Shown here: positions 18,940-29,547 of the stretch, in pieces
Layout: each line of letters begins with the position of its first letter
How positions within the stretch are numbered: the stretch's first letter is position 1
Assembly: GCF_005938125.1 (NCBI RefSeq)
Contig: NZ_VCQN01000003.1
Coordinates: 1 to 64,000, forward strand
Reading direction: 5' to 3'
Source: Bacillus sp. BHET2
GTDB lineage: Bacteria > Bacillota > Bacilli > Bacillales > Bacillaceae_B
DNA length: 64,000 nt
Made by a program: the position numbers and the translations under genes
Notes under the pieces: generated by a model
What the model was told of the DNA's origin: nothing
Seen by the model: the letters and a program-made list of their open reading frames with translations, nothing else
The model's database searches: none

Positions 18940-19974
18940 ATGCTGAAAAGAGCTTTGATTATTGCGTTAAGCTCGTTGACACTTGTCGCATGTAGTTCAG
19001 ATAAAGAGATAAAGAAAGAATCTGATAAAGAAACGGCAACGCACGTTGTAAAAGAAGATACAGGTGTAGAAACGGAAGAAATGAATCAATCCCCCCTAAC
19101 CGGGATTGCACAGGAGGAAGAGTCTTCTGCTCGGTCGGTAGCCGTTATGGTGAATAATCATCCAAAGGCCCGCCCGCAATCTGGCCTATCGAAAGCCGAT
19201 ATCGTGTATGAAGTGTTAGCTGAAGGGGATATCACACGTTTCTTAGCGATTTTCCAAAGCCAAATGCCTGAAGAGATCGGTCCTGTCCGAAGTGCGAGAG
19301 ATTATTATATAGAGCTTGCTAAAGGGTATAACAGTCTGTATGTTGCTCACGGATATAGTCCGGAGGCAAAGGAAATGCTGACGGGTGGATTTATCGATAA
19401 TCTAAATGGTATGCAATACGATGGAACGTTATTTAAACGGGCTAGTTTTCGCAAAGCCCCTCATAATTCTTATATCTCATATAAGCACATCGTTGAGGGA
19501 GCAGAGAAGAACGGCTTTGATATGGAGAGCCCGCCTAAATCATTGAACTTCAGTGATAAGGGGAGTACAAGTGGAGAATCAGCGAAATCCATCATGATTT
19601 CGTACAGCCAGAATCAGTTATTTAACGTCATGTATGATTTCAATGAAGAAGAGGGTAAATATGAACGTTACTCAGATGGTGAACAGACCATTGATTACGA
19701 TTCCAAATCCCCTGTTTTAGTAGAAAATCTCTTTATTGTGGAAACGCCACATTCAGTGGTGGACGATTCAGGAAGACGGGACATTGATCTTGAATCCGGT
19801 GGGGATGCCTACTTGATTCAAGAGGGGAAGCTAAGGGAAGTACAGTGGAAGAACATGGATGGTCGGATTCTGCCATATGACAATGATAAACCTATAAGCC
19901 TGCAAAAAGGATCTACATGGATCAACATCATTCCAAGTTCCCCTGGATTAGCGGGATCTGTTTCATATCAATAA
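18940..19974 (+). CDS. yerB: YerB, DUF3048 lipoprotein
   Basis: 344 residues. The signal peptide ends in a lipobox (SLTLVACSS, Cys18), so it should be anchored to the outer face of the membrane. It has an acidic linker to about residue 60 and then a DUF3048 domain with two halves (VMVNNHPKARPQSGL; GPVRSARDYY). The role is not established. The start is ATG 18940, nine bases after AGGGGTG; the upstream GTG 18928 overlaps that site. yerC follows 23 bases downstream. Confidence 0.9.
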   Translation: MLKRALIIALSSLTLVACSSDKEIKKESDKETATHVVKEDTGVETEEMNQSPLTGIAQEEESSARSVAVMVNNHPKARPQSGLSKADIVYEVLAEGDITRFLAIFQSQMPEEIGPVRSARDYYIELAKGYNSLYVAHGYSPEAKEMLTGGFIDNLNGMQYDGTLFKRASFRKAPHNSYISYKHIVEGAEKNGFDMESPPKSLNFSDKGSTSGESAKSIMISYSQNQLFNVMYDFNEEEGKYERYSDGEQTIDYDSKSPVLVENLFIVETPHSVVDDSGRRDIDLESGGDAYLIQEGKLREVQWKNMDGRILPYDNDKPISLQKGSTWINIIPSSPGLAGSVSYQ

Positions 19975-19997
19975 TAGATGGAAAAGGAGTCTTTTTA

Positions 19998-20297
19998 ATG
20001 CAAATAAATAAATTAAGAGGCAAGGAGCTGGATCAGTTATTCAACGCTGTTCTTTCTCTACAAGATCTTGAAGAATGCTATCGCTTCTTCGATGATCTTT
20101 GCACAATTAACGAAATACAATCGCTTGCCCAACGTCTGGAAGTAGCTCGCATGCTTCAGAGTGGGAAGACGTATCATAAGATTGAAACAGAAACGGGAGC
20201 AAGCACGGCAACCATTTCCCGCGTGAAGCGTTGCTTGAATTATGGAAACGATACCTATCAGCTTGTATTGGATCGTGTACACCAGGAAGAAAAATAA
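19998..20297 (+). CDS. yerC: YerC, TrpR-like DNA-binding protein
   Basis: 99 residues. It belongs to the YerC/YecD branch of the Trp-repressor superfamily: the helix-turn-helix lies at about residues 55-80 (YHKIETETGASTATISRVKR). A DNA-binding regulator is likely but its ligand and targets are unknown. ATG 19998 is preceded by AAAGGAG; the longer frame from 19917 overlaps yerB and is not used. Confidence 0.9.
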   Translation: MQINKLRGKELDQLFNAVLSLQDLEECYRFFDDLCTINEIQSLAQRLEVARMLQSGKTYHKIETETGASTATISRVKRCLNYGNDTYQLVLDRVHQEEK

Positions 20298-20303
20298 TCG
20301 TAG

Positions 20304-20339
20304 GACCGCTGTCGTCATGATGAGCGGTCTTTGTTTTTT
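20304..20339 (+). terminator. Terminator after yerC
   Basis: GACCGCT (20304-20310) pairs with AGCGGTC (20323-20329), followed by TTTGTTTTTT. Confidence 0.8.
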
Positions 20340-20344
20340 GTCCT

Positions 20345-20600
20345 GATGTCATCCAGCTCCGGCGGCTAGCCCCTCGAGGTCATAAGTCAACCTGTCCAAA
20401 AAGGCAAAAAGCGCCTTTCCGGCCAGTTCGCCTTATGCTTGTCGGGTCTGAGCAAGCCGCCTCCGCTTTTGGTGTCATCCAGCTCCGGCGGCTAGAGGCT
20501 CGAGGTCATAAGCTAAACCTGCCAAAAAGGCAAAGAGCGCCTTTCCGTCAGGTTCATCTTATGCTTGTCGCCTCTGGGCGAGCCGCCTCCGCTTTTGATG
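20345..20600. repeat. Tandem pair of 126-bp hairpin repeats
   Basis: Two tandem copies (about 20345-20470 and 20471-20598) with a 126-base period. Each can fold into a long imperfect hairpin: CGGCGGCT with AGCCGCC, CATAAG with CTTATG, and an inner AAGGC/GCCTT loop. The unit resembles the dispersed CCAGCTCCGGCGGCTAG...CCGCTTTT repeats that I recall from other Bacillus genomes. The copies differ by substitutions, some apparently paired. No gene is seen here. Confidence 0.85.
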
Positions 20601-20625
20601 TAATGCGACTCCCTTCTACACATGA

Positions 20626-20631
20626 TATAAT
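20626..20631 (+). promoter_or_regulatory. Putative -10 box of pcrB
   Basis: TATAAT 35 bases before the pcrB start, preceded by TG (ATGATATAAT). No convincing -35 is seen at the usual distance, so only the -10 is proposed. Confidence 0.35.
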
Positions 20632-20665
20632 ACGTTAGATGGATGTAAGAATGGAGGAACAAAGC

Positions 20666-21352
20666 ATGTATGATGTCCAAAAATGGAGCCATGTATTTAA
20701 ACTAGATCCGAATAAGACAATCGATGATGGAGATTTAGAGGCAGTATGTGAATCAGGAACAGATGCCATTATGGTAGGGGGAACGGACGGTGTAACCCTT
20801 GAAAAGGTTCTTGATTTGATGGCGCGAGTGAGACGATATACGGTTCCTTGTATTCTGGAAGTATCGAATCTGGAGTCAATTACTCCCGGCTTCGATTTAT
20901 ATTTCATTCCTATGGTGATGAACAGTCAGAACATGAACTGGGTCACGGGGTTGCATCACCAGGCAGTGAAAGAATATGGAGAAATCATGAATTGGGATGA
21001 AATCCTCGTAGAAGGATATTGTATATTGAACCGTGACTGTAAGGCGGCACAGGTGACCGAAGCCAATACAGATATTTCAAGTGAAGATGCGGCTGCCTAC
21101 GCCATGATGGCAGAAAGAATGTTCAACCTGCCGATCTTTTATCTGGAGTATAGTGGTACATATGGGGATGTTGAAACCGTGAAAGAGGTAAGGGATTCAC
21201 TGGAAAACACGACATTATTCTATGGTGGCGGCATAAAAACGGTACAGCAGGCGAAAGAGATGGCTGCTGTATCAGACGTTGTCGTTGTAGGAAATGCTGT
21301 ATATGAGAACGTGAAAGAAGCATTGAAAACCGTAAAAGCGGTAAAGGGGTAA
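20666..21352 (+). CDS. pcrB: PcrB, heptaprenylglyceryl phosphate synthase
   Basis: 228 residues. A (beta/alpha)8 prenyltransferase that joins heptaprenyl diphosphate to sn-glycerol-1-phosphate, making an archaea-like ether lipid. [22 protein letters not shown] and FYGGGIK line the phosphate-binding barrel, as in B. subtilis PcrB. The start is ATG 20666 behind ATGGAGGA; the frame from 20639 includes that site. It stands upstream of pcrA, as in B. subtilis. Confidence 0.95.
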   Translation: MYDVQKWSHVFKLDPNKTIDDGDLEAVCESGTDAIMVGGTDGVTLEKVLDLMARVRRYTVPCILEVSNLESITPGFDLYFIPMVMNSQNMNWVTGLHHQAVKEYGEIMNWDEILVEGYCILNRDCKAAQVTEANTDISSEDAAAYAMMAERMFNLPIFYLEYSGTYGDVETVKEVRDSLENTTLFYGGGIKTVQQAKEMAAVSDVVVVGNAVYENVKEALKTVKAVKG

Positions 21353-21364
21353 GGATTAGAACTG

Positions 21365-21377
21365 GAGGTCCGTCCCT
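21365..21377. repeat. Single copy of the GAGGTCCGTCCCT element
   Basis: Exact GAGGTCCGTCCCT, 13 bases after the pcrB stop and just upstream of a TATAAT (21386-21391) that may be the pcrA -10. It has no partner nearby, so no hairpin forms. Confidence 0.75.
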
Positions 21378-21406
21378 AAATAAGATATAATAGAAACAAA
21401 AATATA

Positions 21407-21418
21407 GAACGTACGTTC
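21407..21418 (+). promoter_or_regulatory. LexA (DinR) SOS box upstream of pcrA
   Basis: GAACGTACGTTC is a perfect palindrome matching the Gram-positive SOS consensus GAAC-N4-GTTC (full context AGAACGTACGTTCG). It lies 20 bases upstream of the pcrA start and just after a TATAAT, where LexA binding would block initiation. pcrA-ligA is reported as a LexA target in B. subtilis. Confidence 0.85.
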
Positions 21419-21437
21419 GTTATGGTGGTGTGAGAGT

Positions 21438-23663
21438 ATGCAATTTTTGACTGATCGATTGTTGAATGGAATGAATCCCGAGCAGGCGGAAGCTGTGAAA
21501 GCGACAGAAGGACCGTTACTGATCATGGCAGGGGCAGGCTCGGGGAAGACGAGAGTTTTGACGCATCGAATTGCGTATTTGATGGTGGAAAAAGGGGTTA
21601 ACCCATATAATATTTTAGCGATTACCTTTACTAATAAAGCATCAAGAGAGATGAGGGATCGTATTGAAAACATCCTGGGCGGGGCTTCTGAGAATATTTG
21701 GATCTCAACCTTCCACAGTATGTGTGTACGGATACTTCGAAGGGATATAGACCGTATCGGGATGAACCGTAACTTTACGATTCTCGATTCCACGGATCAG
21801 CAATCGGTCATTAAAGCGATTTTAAAAGCAAAGAACATTGATCCGAAAAAATTCGATCCCCGCTCTCTATTGGGATCGATCAGCTCGGCGAAAAATGAGC
21901 TGACGACTCCTGAAGAATTATCCAAGCAGGTAGGGGGATATTACGACCAGGTTGTGTCTGATGTGTACACAGAATATCAGAAGCGGTTACGGAAGAACCA
22001 GGCGTTGGATTTTGATGACTTAATCATGACGACGATTCAATTGTTTCAACGCGTACCGGAAGTATTGGAATTTTATCAACGTAAATTTCAATACATCCAC
22101 GTAGATGAGTACCAGGATACGAACAGAGCGCAGTATATGCTCGTTAAGTTACTGGCTTCCCGTTTTCAGAACCTTTGTGTAGTAGGGGATTCTGATCAAT
22201 CGATCTATCGCTGGCGCGGTGCAGACATCGCCAACATCCTTTCCTTTGAGAAGGATTATCCGAGAGCAACCGTCATCTTCCTGGAACAGAACTATCGTTC
22301 AACGAAGAGAATACTTCAGGCAGCGAATGAAGTGATCCAGAAGAATTCGAATCGTAAACCGAAGAACTTGTGGACGGAAAATCATGACGGTGAGAAGATT
22401 TCCTATTTCAGGGCGGATACCGAGCAGACTGAGGCTCAATTCGTCACTGGTAAAATCAAAGAAATGATGGAAAGCGGTAAGCGAAAGTACTCAGATTTCG
22501 CGATTCTTTATCGTACAAATGCCCAGTCCCGTGTCATGGAGGAAGTTCTACTTAAATCGAATATAGAATACTCCATCGTCGGCGGCATCAAGTTCTACGA
22601 TCGGAAAGAGATCAAGGACATACTTGCTTACCTAAGGCTTATTTCTAATCCTGATGATGACATCAGCCTTCAACGTGTTATTAACGTTCCAAAAAGAGGC
22701 GTAGGGGCAACTTCTATCGATAAAATCGCCCGTTATGCAGAGGATCATGATATTTCCATGTTCAAGGCGTTGGCAGAAGCTGATTTCATTGGACTGAGCC
22801 CTAAGATTACGAAAGCCGTGATTGAATTCATGGAGATGGTGAAAGGTTACACAAGCATGCAGGAATATCTATCAGTCACAGAACTGGTAGAAGAAATACT
22901 TGAGAAATCCGGTTATACGGATATGTTAAAAGCGGAAAAATCGATTGAGTCTCAATCCCGACTCGAGAACTTGGACGAGTTCTTGTCTGTAACGAAGAGC
23001 TTTGAAGGATCCAATGATGATAAGAGTCTCGTGGCATTTTTAACAGATCTTGCGCTGGTAGCTGATATCGATAAACTTGATGAAGATGATCAGCCGAAGG
23101 ATTCCGTCATCTTAATGACCCTTCATGCGGCAAAAGGTCTGGAATTTCCTGTTGTATTCCTTATGGGAATGGAGGAAGGGGTATTCCCTCACAGTCGTTC
23201 CCTTATGGAAGAGGATGAAATGGAGGAAGAACGCCGCTTAGCTTACGTTGGAATTACACGGGCCGAAGAGCAGCTATTCATGACCAATGCCCAGATGAGA
23301 ACGCTATTCGGGCAAACGAAAATGAATCCTGTTTCCCGTTTCATTAGTGAAATTCCCGTTGACCTGTTAGATGACGTCATGGCAGAAAAGAAAAGTGCCT
23401 TCACGCCATTCGGGAAATCAACGTCTAAATCACCTGCACGCCCTGCCCCCAGAAAGCCTGTTTCCCGACCGGTCCAAACGACAACCGGTGGAGAATCTGT
23501 TGCATGGCAAGTGGGGGATAAGGCCCAGCATAAAAAGTGGGGTACAGGAACAGTTGTCAGCGTGAAAGGGTCTGGAGACAGTGTCGAGCTCGATATTGCT
23601 TTCCCAAGCCCGATGGGAGTCAAGCGTCTCCTTGCCAAATTTGCTCCAATTGAGAAAGCGTAA
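21438..23663 (+). CDS. pcrA: PcrA, ATP-dependent 3'-5' DNA helicase
   Basis: 741 residues. A UvrD-family superfamily 1A helicase acting in rolling-circle replication, repair and clearing RNA polymerase. Walker A AGAGSGKT is at residues 31-38, with motif [15 protein letters not shown], and the C-terminal [12 protein letters not shown] and YVGITRA motifs. The last 60 residues after a Pro/Arg-rich linker form the Tudor-like domain that contacts RNA polymerase. The start is ATG 21438 with a weak site (GTGTGAGA). It is followed by ligA after 73 bases. Confidence 0.97.
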   Translation: MQFLTDRLLNGMNPEQAEAVKATEGPLLIMAGAGSGKTRVLTHRIAYLMVEKGVNPYNILAITFTNKASREMRDRIENILGGASENIWISTFHSMCVRILRRDIDRIGMNRNFTILDSTDQQSVIKAILKAKNIDPKKFDPRSLLGSISSAKNELTTPEELSKQVGGYYDQVVSDVYTEYQKRLRKNQALDFDDLIMTTIQLFQRVPEVLEFYQRKFQYIHVDEYQDTNRAQYMLVKLLASRFQNLCVVGDSDQSIYRWRGADIANILSFEKDYPRATVIFLEQNYRSTKRILQAANEVIQKNSNRKPKNLWTENHDGEKISYFRADTEQTEAQFVTGKIKEMMESGKRKYSDFAILYRTNAQSRVMEEVLLKSNIEYSIVGGIKFYDRKEIKDILAYLRLISNPDDDISLQRVINVPKRGVGATSIDKIARYAEDHDISMFKALAEADFIGLSPKITKAVIEFMEMVKGYTSMQEYLSVTELVEEILEKSGYTDMLKAEKSIESQSRLENLDEFLSVTKSFEGSNDDKSLVAFLTDLALVADIDKLDEDDQPKDSVILMTLHAAKGLEFPVVFLMGMEEGVFPHSRSLMEEDEMEEERRLAYVGITRAEEQLFMTNAQMRTLFGQTKMNPVSRFISEIPVDLLDDVMAEKKSAFTPFGKSTSKSPARPAPRKPVSRPVQTTTGGESVAWQVGDKAQHKKWGTGTVVSVKGSGDSVELDIAFPSPMGVKRLLAKFAPIEKA

Positions 23664-23709
23664 CATGTCGGAGGGGGGATCCTCCTTTCGACTATGTTTG
23701 AATAATTGA

Positions 23710-25743
<2,034 letters not shown>

Positions 25744-25758
25744 GAGGTGTAACGAGTA

Positions 25759-26910
25759 ATGAAAAAAAGGATTTCGGTCGCTCTCTCCGCACTCTTATTA
25801 GTAGGAGGCTGTGCTCCGACATTTGAAAAACAGGATCAGGTCGTTCAGGAAAATCAGGATAAAGAGGCGAAGAAAGCCATCATACCAAGTTTCCAGATCT
25901 CTAAGGAATATTACAAAACGATGCTTCCCTATGAAACGAGTAAAGCCCGTGGGGTCGTCGTCAATGATTTAGGATCGAGATATGATATTAATGAGATCGA
26001 AACGGGCTTACTCCGGATTGCCCAAAATCGTTTCTCGACAGACGAATACTTTTTTAAAGAAGGTCAATTTCTCACAAAGAATACAGTTGATAGCTGGCTT
26101 CAAAGAAAGTATACCAGTGAACAGCTGAAGGAGAAAGGGATGCAGGAGTCTGAGAATGTGGGACTAAACCCTGTACAATCAAGCGGAGAGAACGCTCCCA
26201 TCTATCTGGCTCATGTGATTGAACACAATTACTTAATGAAAAAGGAAGACAACAAGGTACGGCTCGGTGGAGTGGCAATCGCCCTTTCGTTGAATTCAGT
26301 GCAGTACGAAACCAATCTTTCTAATGGTACAAGAACCGTAAAAAACATAAGCAACGAAGACTTAAAAGCACAAGGCGCTAAAATCGCAGACGAAGTCCTT
26401 AATCGCCTTCGTCAGCAAAAAGAACTCCAAAAGGTTCCAATCATGATCTCACTTTACAAACAGGCACCAAAAGATCAGGTCGTCCCTGGACACTTCTTTG
26501 CCTCCACAACCGTGGAACCAAATGAAAATGGCGTTCAAAATTGGGAAGGAATCAATGAAGATTATTATTTATTCCCCTCCCCGGAAGCCCAAGAGAATCA
26601 TCCGAACGATTACAAAGTATTTAATGAACTGAAAACCGATATCGAAAAGTATTTTCCTGTCTATACGGGTCTGACAGGACAAGCACTGTATCAAAATCAG
26701 AAGCTGTCCACCATGAAATTCGAGGTTGCCCTTTCCTTCGAGGGAAAGGCAGAAACCATCGGATTCGCCCAACATCTTTCCAATCTGGTAGGCAAACAGA
26801 CTCCTGACAACTGGAATGTAGAACTCCTTGTTTCATCGTCCTATGGACCGGAAGCACTGATTGTGAAAAAACCAGGTAGTAAAGAAACCTATTTACACAT
26901 TTACGAATAG
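25759..26910 (+). CDS. yerH: CamS/YerH family lipoprotein
   Basis: 383 residues. The signal peptide ends in a lipobox (LLLVGGCAP, Cys18), so it is a membrane-anchored lipoprotein outside the cell. The body is a CamS domain, the family whose enterococcal and staphylococcal members carry sex-pheromone peptides in the signal sequence; a pheromone role here is not implied. The distance to ligA is 15 bases with AAGAGGTG as the binding site. Gene order matches B. subtilis ligA-yerH. Confidence 0.9.
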   Translation: MKKRISVALSALLLVGGCAPTFEKQDQVVQENQDKEAKKAIIPSFQISKEYYKTMLPYETSKARGVVVNDLGSRYDINEIETGLLRIAQNRFSTDEYFFKEGQFLTKNTVDSWLQRKYTSEQLKEKGMQESENVGLNPVQSSGENAPIYLAHVIEHNYLMKKEDNKVRLGGVAIALSLNSVQYETNLSNGTRTVKNISNEDLKAQGAKIADEVLNRLRQQKELQKVPIMISLYKQAPKDQVVPGHFFASTTVEPNENGVQNWEGINEDYYLFPSPEAQENHPNDYKVFNELKTDIEKYFPVYTGLTGQALYQNQKLSTMKFEVALSFEGKAETIGFAQHLSNLVGKQTPDNWNVELLVSSSYGPEALIVKKPGSKETYLHIYE

Positions 26911-26946
26911 AGAAAAGAGGCTGGGCCAAGGTGTCTTAGCAAAAGG

Positions 26947-27007
26947 AAATCCGATCGACCATTCGAAATTCTTAAATTAGAATCGAATTCGTTCGGATTT
27001 TTTTGTT
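26947..27007 (+). terminator. Terminator of pcrA-ligA-yerH
   Basis: A long stem: AAATCCGA (26947-26954) with TCGGATTT (26993-27000), plus inner ATTCGA/TCGAAT and ATTCT/AGAAT pairs, followed by seven T residues. It is preceded by GAGGCTGGGCCA, a motif often seen before terminators in Firmicutes. Confidence 0.85.
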
Positions 27008-27107
27008 ATTTAGCTGGTTCTAGCTTTTGATTGGACTTATTTCTCCCCGCAAACATTATCGCCCATATTATTTATCGAGTGAGGCAAGAGGGAAGGAGAA
27101 AAGGTTA

Positions 27108-27218
27108 ATGGAATTCATTGCACTTGTACTAGCTGGCGGATCATTTTCAATCGTGATGGTTGTTCTTGAGCAAAATAAGAAATTAGAAAAAAGAGTGAAA
27201 GAGCTAGAGAGAAAATAA
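27108..27218 (+). CDS. Small membrane peptide with coiled tail
   Basis: 36 residues. One hydrophobic segment (about 3-19, ALVLAGGSFSIVMVVL) is followed by a charged heptad-like tail (NKKLEKRVKELERK). GAAGGAGAAAAGG precedes ATG 27108; the longer frame from 27027 has no site. Its own terminator follows. A single-pass membrane protein is likely, and I do not recognise a named family. Confidence 0.65.
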   Translation: MEFIALVLAGGSFSIVMVVLEQNKKLEKRVKELERK

Positions 27219-27229
27219 TAAAATACTGA

Positions 27230-27262
27230 AAAGCATGAATAGAATTTCCTCATGCTTTTTTT
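27230..27262 (+). terminator. Terminator after the small membrane peptide
   Basis: AAAGCATGA (27230-27238) pairs with TCATGCTTT (27250-27258), followed by a run of T. Confidence 0.85.
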
Positions 27263-27759
27263 TATGAAAATCAGCAAAAAATACCCTCAATCATATCCAT
27301 TTTTGCGAAAAATCATGTGTATATAAATCAACATTTTGTAGCAAAATAAAGTAGCTAACGTTAGTGGAAAACTGAAATTGAAACAGAATTGTGAACAAAA
27401 GGTAACTTAATTTTATAAATTTTTATGAATAGATATAGCTAAAAAAGCGCTTTCATAAAAATATATACAATTTAACTGTATATTTATCCACATAGGTAAA
27501 TGTAATCAGAAAATTCAGTCTGTTATACATGGGAATGTATGTTAGTATTAATAACGTTGTGAACTTGTTACGGAAAGTCGCTTCGCAGAAAAAACTTTTT
27601 CAAACATTTATGAGTGAATAAGTTTACAACCCGTATGCATGGGGTAAAGGACTGTTGGAATGATGTTTAATAAGGTCTTAAGGCATGGTTCAAAAGTTAG
27701 ATTAAGCACCTAACGAATATGCAATACAAATTCACTGAAAGGAGAATGCTAACTACACA
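27263..27759. other. AT-rich 500-bp leader of the proline transporter gene
   Basis: An AT-rich intergenic region with no open frame. It holds a cre site (27442-27455) and several possible promoter pieces, none with both boxes convincing. The ribosome binding site AAAGGAG is at 27738-27744. An unusually long leader like this suggests more regulation (osmotic or proline response) than I can assign. Confidence 0.6.
27442..27455 (+). promoter_or_regulatory. Candidate CcpA cre site
   Basis: The minus-strand reading TGAAAGCGCTTTTT matches the cre pattern (TGWAANCGNTNWCA) at nearly all positions, with a central GCGC palindrome. It lies about 305 bases before the transporter start, so it could act only if the promoter is nearby. 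Confidence 0.55.
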
Positions 27760-29268
27760 ATGGATATAGCTACTTTAGTCACATTTATCGTTTATTTAAT
27801 CGGAATGCTAGCAATCGGTATTATTTCTTACAAGTTAACAAGCAACTTATCGGATTACGTTCTTGGAGGACGTAGTTTAGGACCGGGGGTTGCGGCACTT
27901 AGTGCCGGAGCGTCTGACATGAGTTCATGGTTGTTACTCGGACTACCTGGTCTTGCTTATGCAATTGGTTTAGGTTCAATTTGGTTAAGTATTGGCTTAA
28001 TTATTGGTGCTTATTTAAACTGGAGGTTCGTTGCTTCAAGATTACGTTCATACACGGAGGTCGCAAACGACTCGATTACGGTTCCAGATTTCTTTGAAAA
28101 TCGTTTTAGAGATAGTTCCCGTCTTCTTCGTGTGATTTCAGCAGTGATTATTTTAGTATTCTTTACCTTCTACACATCTTCAGGTCTTGTAGGCGGAGCG
28201 TTATTATTCCAGGAAACGTTCGATATGTCTTACAATCAGTCCCTTTGGATTGGTGCGATTGTAATTATTTCTTACACTTTCCTTGGAGGATTCTTGGCAG
28301 TAAGTTGGACTGACTTTGTACAAGGGATTCTAATGTTCCTTGCATTGGTTATTACACCAATTGTTGCCATTTCAGAACTTGGTGGATGGAATGCAACAGT
28401 TGACGCCGTTCGCGCTGTTGATCCAGCTAATCTGGATACTATGAACACGATGACAGGCATTGGAGTTGTTTCACTTCTTGCTTGGGGACTTGGTTACTTC
28501 GGTCAACCACATATCATCACTCGATTTATGGCACTTAAATCCACGAAAGATGTACCAAAAGCACGTTGGATTGGTATGAGCTGGATGACACTATCAATGA
28601 TTGGTGCTGTATTGGTTGGTTTCTCAGGTCTTGCTTATTTCGCAGACATGCCACTGATTACGGGCGATGTTGATAACTCTGAGAAAGTATTTATCTTCTT
28701 TACAGATGTATTATTCAACCCATGGGTATCCGGTATCCTGCTCGCAGCGATCCTTTCTGCTATCATGAGTACGATCGATTCTCAATTACTTGTTTCTTCA
28801 AGTGCATTGGCGGAAGATTTCTACAAAGCCATCCTCCGCAAAAATGCTTCTGATAATGAATTGGTATGGGTCGGCCGTATCGGAGTACTTCTTATCGCTT
28901 TCATCGCAATCATGCTTGCAATGCAGGGTAATCCTGCAAATGGCGGCGGAACGAAGATCCTTGATCTGGTAAGTTATGCGTGGGGTGGATTCGGTTCAGC
29001 ATTCGGACCAATTATCCTACTGTCTCTATACTGGAAAGGTATGACACGAAACGGTGCACTGGCAGGTATGATCACTGGTGCTGTAACAGTCGTAGTTTGG
29101 AAACAGCTGACTGTAGCTGAGATCATTCCATTCGAACTGTATGAGTTAGTTCCAGGTTTCGTCCTGGCCGTACTTGCGATTATCATCTTCAGTAAGGTTG
29201 GACCACAGCCAAGCGCTGAGATCCAAGCTGAATTCGACGAAGCCGTTGCAAACGACATCGTAAAATAA
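27760..29268 (+). CDS. putP: Sodium/proline symporter (PutP/OpuE type)
   Basis: 502 residues with about 13 hydrophobic segments, of the sodium:solute symporter family. GGRSLGPGVAALSAGASDMSSWLL near residues 36-59 and the SAIMSTIDSQLLVSSSA region near residue 330 are typical of proline importers. It takes up proline with sodium, for nutrition or osmoprotection. The position between yerH and gatCAB matches B. subtilis opuE, so opuE is an equally valid name. The start is ATG 27760. Confidence 0.88.
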   Translation: MDIATLVTFIVYLIGMLAIGIISYKLTSNLSDYVLGGRSLGPGVAALSAGASDMSSWLLLGLPGLAYAIGLGSIWLSIGLIIGAYLNWRFVASRLRSYTEVANDSITVPDFFENRFRDSSRLLRVISAVIILVFFTFYTSSGLVGGALLFQETFDMSYNQSLWIGAIVIISYTFLGGFLAVSWTDFVQGILMFLALVITPIVAISELGGWNATVDAVRAVDPANLDTMNTMTGIGVVSLLAWGLGYFGQPHIITRFMALKSTKDVPKARWIGMSWMTLSMIGAVLVGFSGLAYFADMPLITGDVDNSEKVFIFFTDVLFNPWVSGILLAAILSAIMSTIDSQLLVSSSALAEDFYKAILRKNASDNELVWVGRIGVLLIAFIAIMLAMQGNPANGGGTKILDLVSYAWGGFGSAFGPIILLSLYWKGMTRNGALAGMITGAVTVVVWKQLTVAEIIPFELYELVPGFVLAVLAIIIFSKVGPQPSAEIQAEFDEAVANDIVK

Positions 29269-29282
29269 TTCAACAATAACCA

Positions 29283-29333
29283 AAGAGGTCCGTTCCTCGT
29301 CACGAAAGGTGACTGAGGGACGGACCTCTTTTT
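29283..29333 (+). terminator. putP terminator built from two inverted copies of the dispersed element
   Basis: AAAGAGGTCCGTTCCTC (29282-29298) pairs with GAGGGACGGACCTCTTT (29315-29331), with an inner GTCAC/GTGAC stem and a following T run. The arms are the GAGGTCCGTCCCTC element and its reverse complement; one base differs and is tolerated as G-U. Confidence 0.85.
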
Positions 29334-29448
29334 TGTTTGTTGCATTCTCTTTCTGGGATGTCTGTATGAGCAGGCCTTCGAATTCTTCTTCCTCTCCCCT
29401 CCTTTTGATAGTTCGCGAATTTTGTCGAAAGAAAAGTTAAAAAAGGTG

Positions 29449-29477
29449 TTCCAAATTAAAAAAGTCTGTTATATAAT
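29449..29477 (+). promoter_or_regulatory. Putative aceB-aceA promoter
   Basis: TATAAT (29472-29477) is a perfect -10. The -35 position holds a weak TTCCAA (29449-29454) at 17 bases. A poor -35 fits a promoter that needs activation or is otherwise regulated. Confidence 0.5.
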
Positions 29478-29516
29478 ACAAACATGTTAAATAATCTGTA
29501 TTATAACAATAGACTT
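29462..29516. promoter_or_regulatory. Large inverted repeat overlapping the aceB -10 (operator-like)
   Basis: Left arm AAGTCTGTTATATAATACA (29462-29480), right arm reading AAGTCTATTGTTATAATACA on the other strand (29497-29516). The inner nine bases, TATAATACA/TGTATTATA, are perfect. It straddles the -10 and the expected start site, where a dimeric regulator would block initiation. No regulator is identified. Confidence 0.6.
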
Positions 29517-29547
29517 GTTTGATACGTTTAAGGAGTGATGGTATTCC

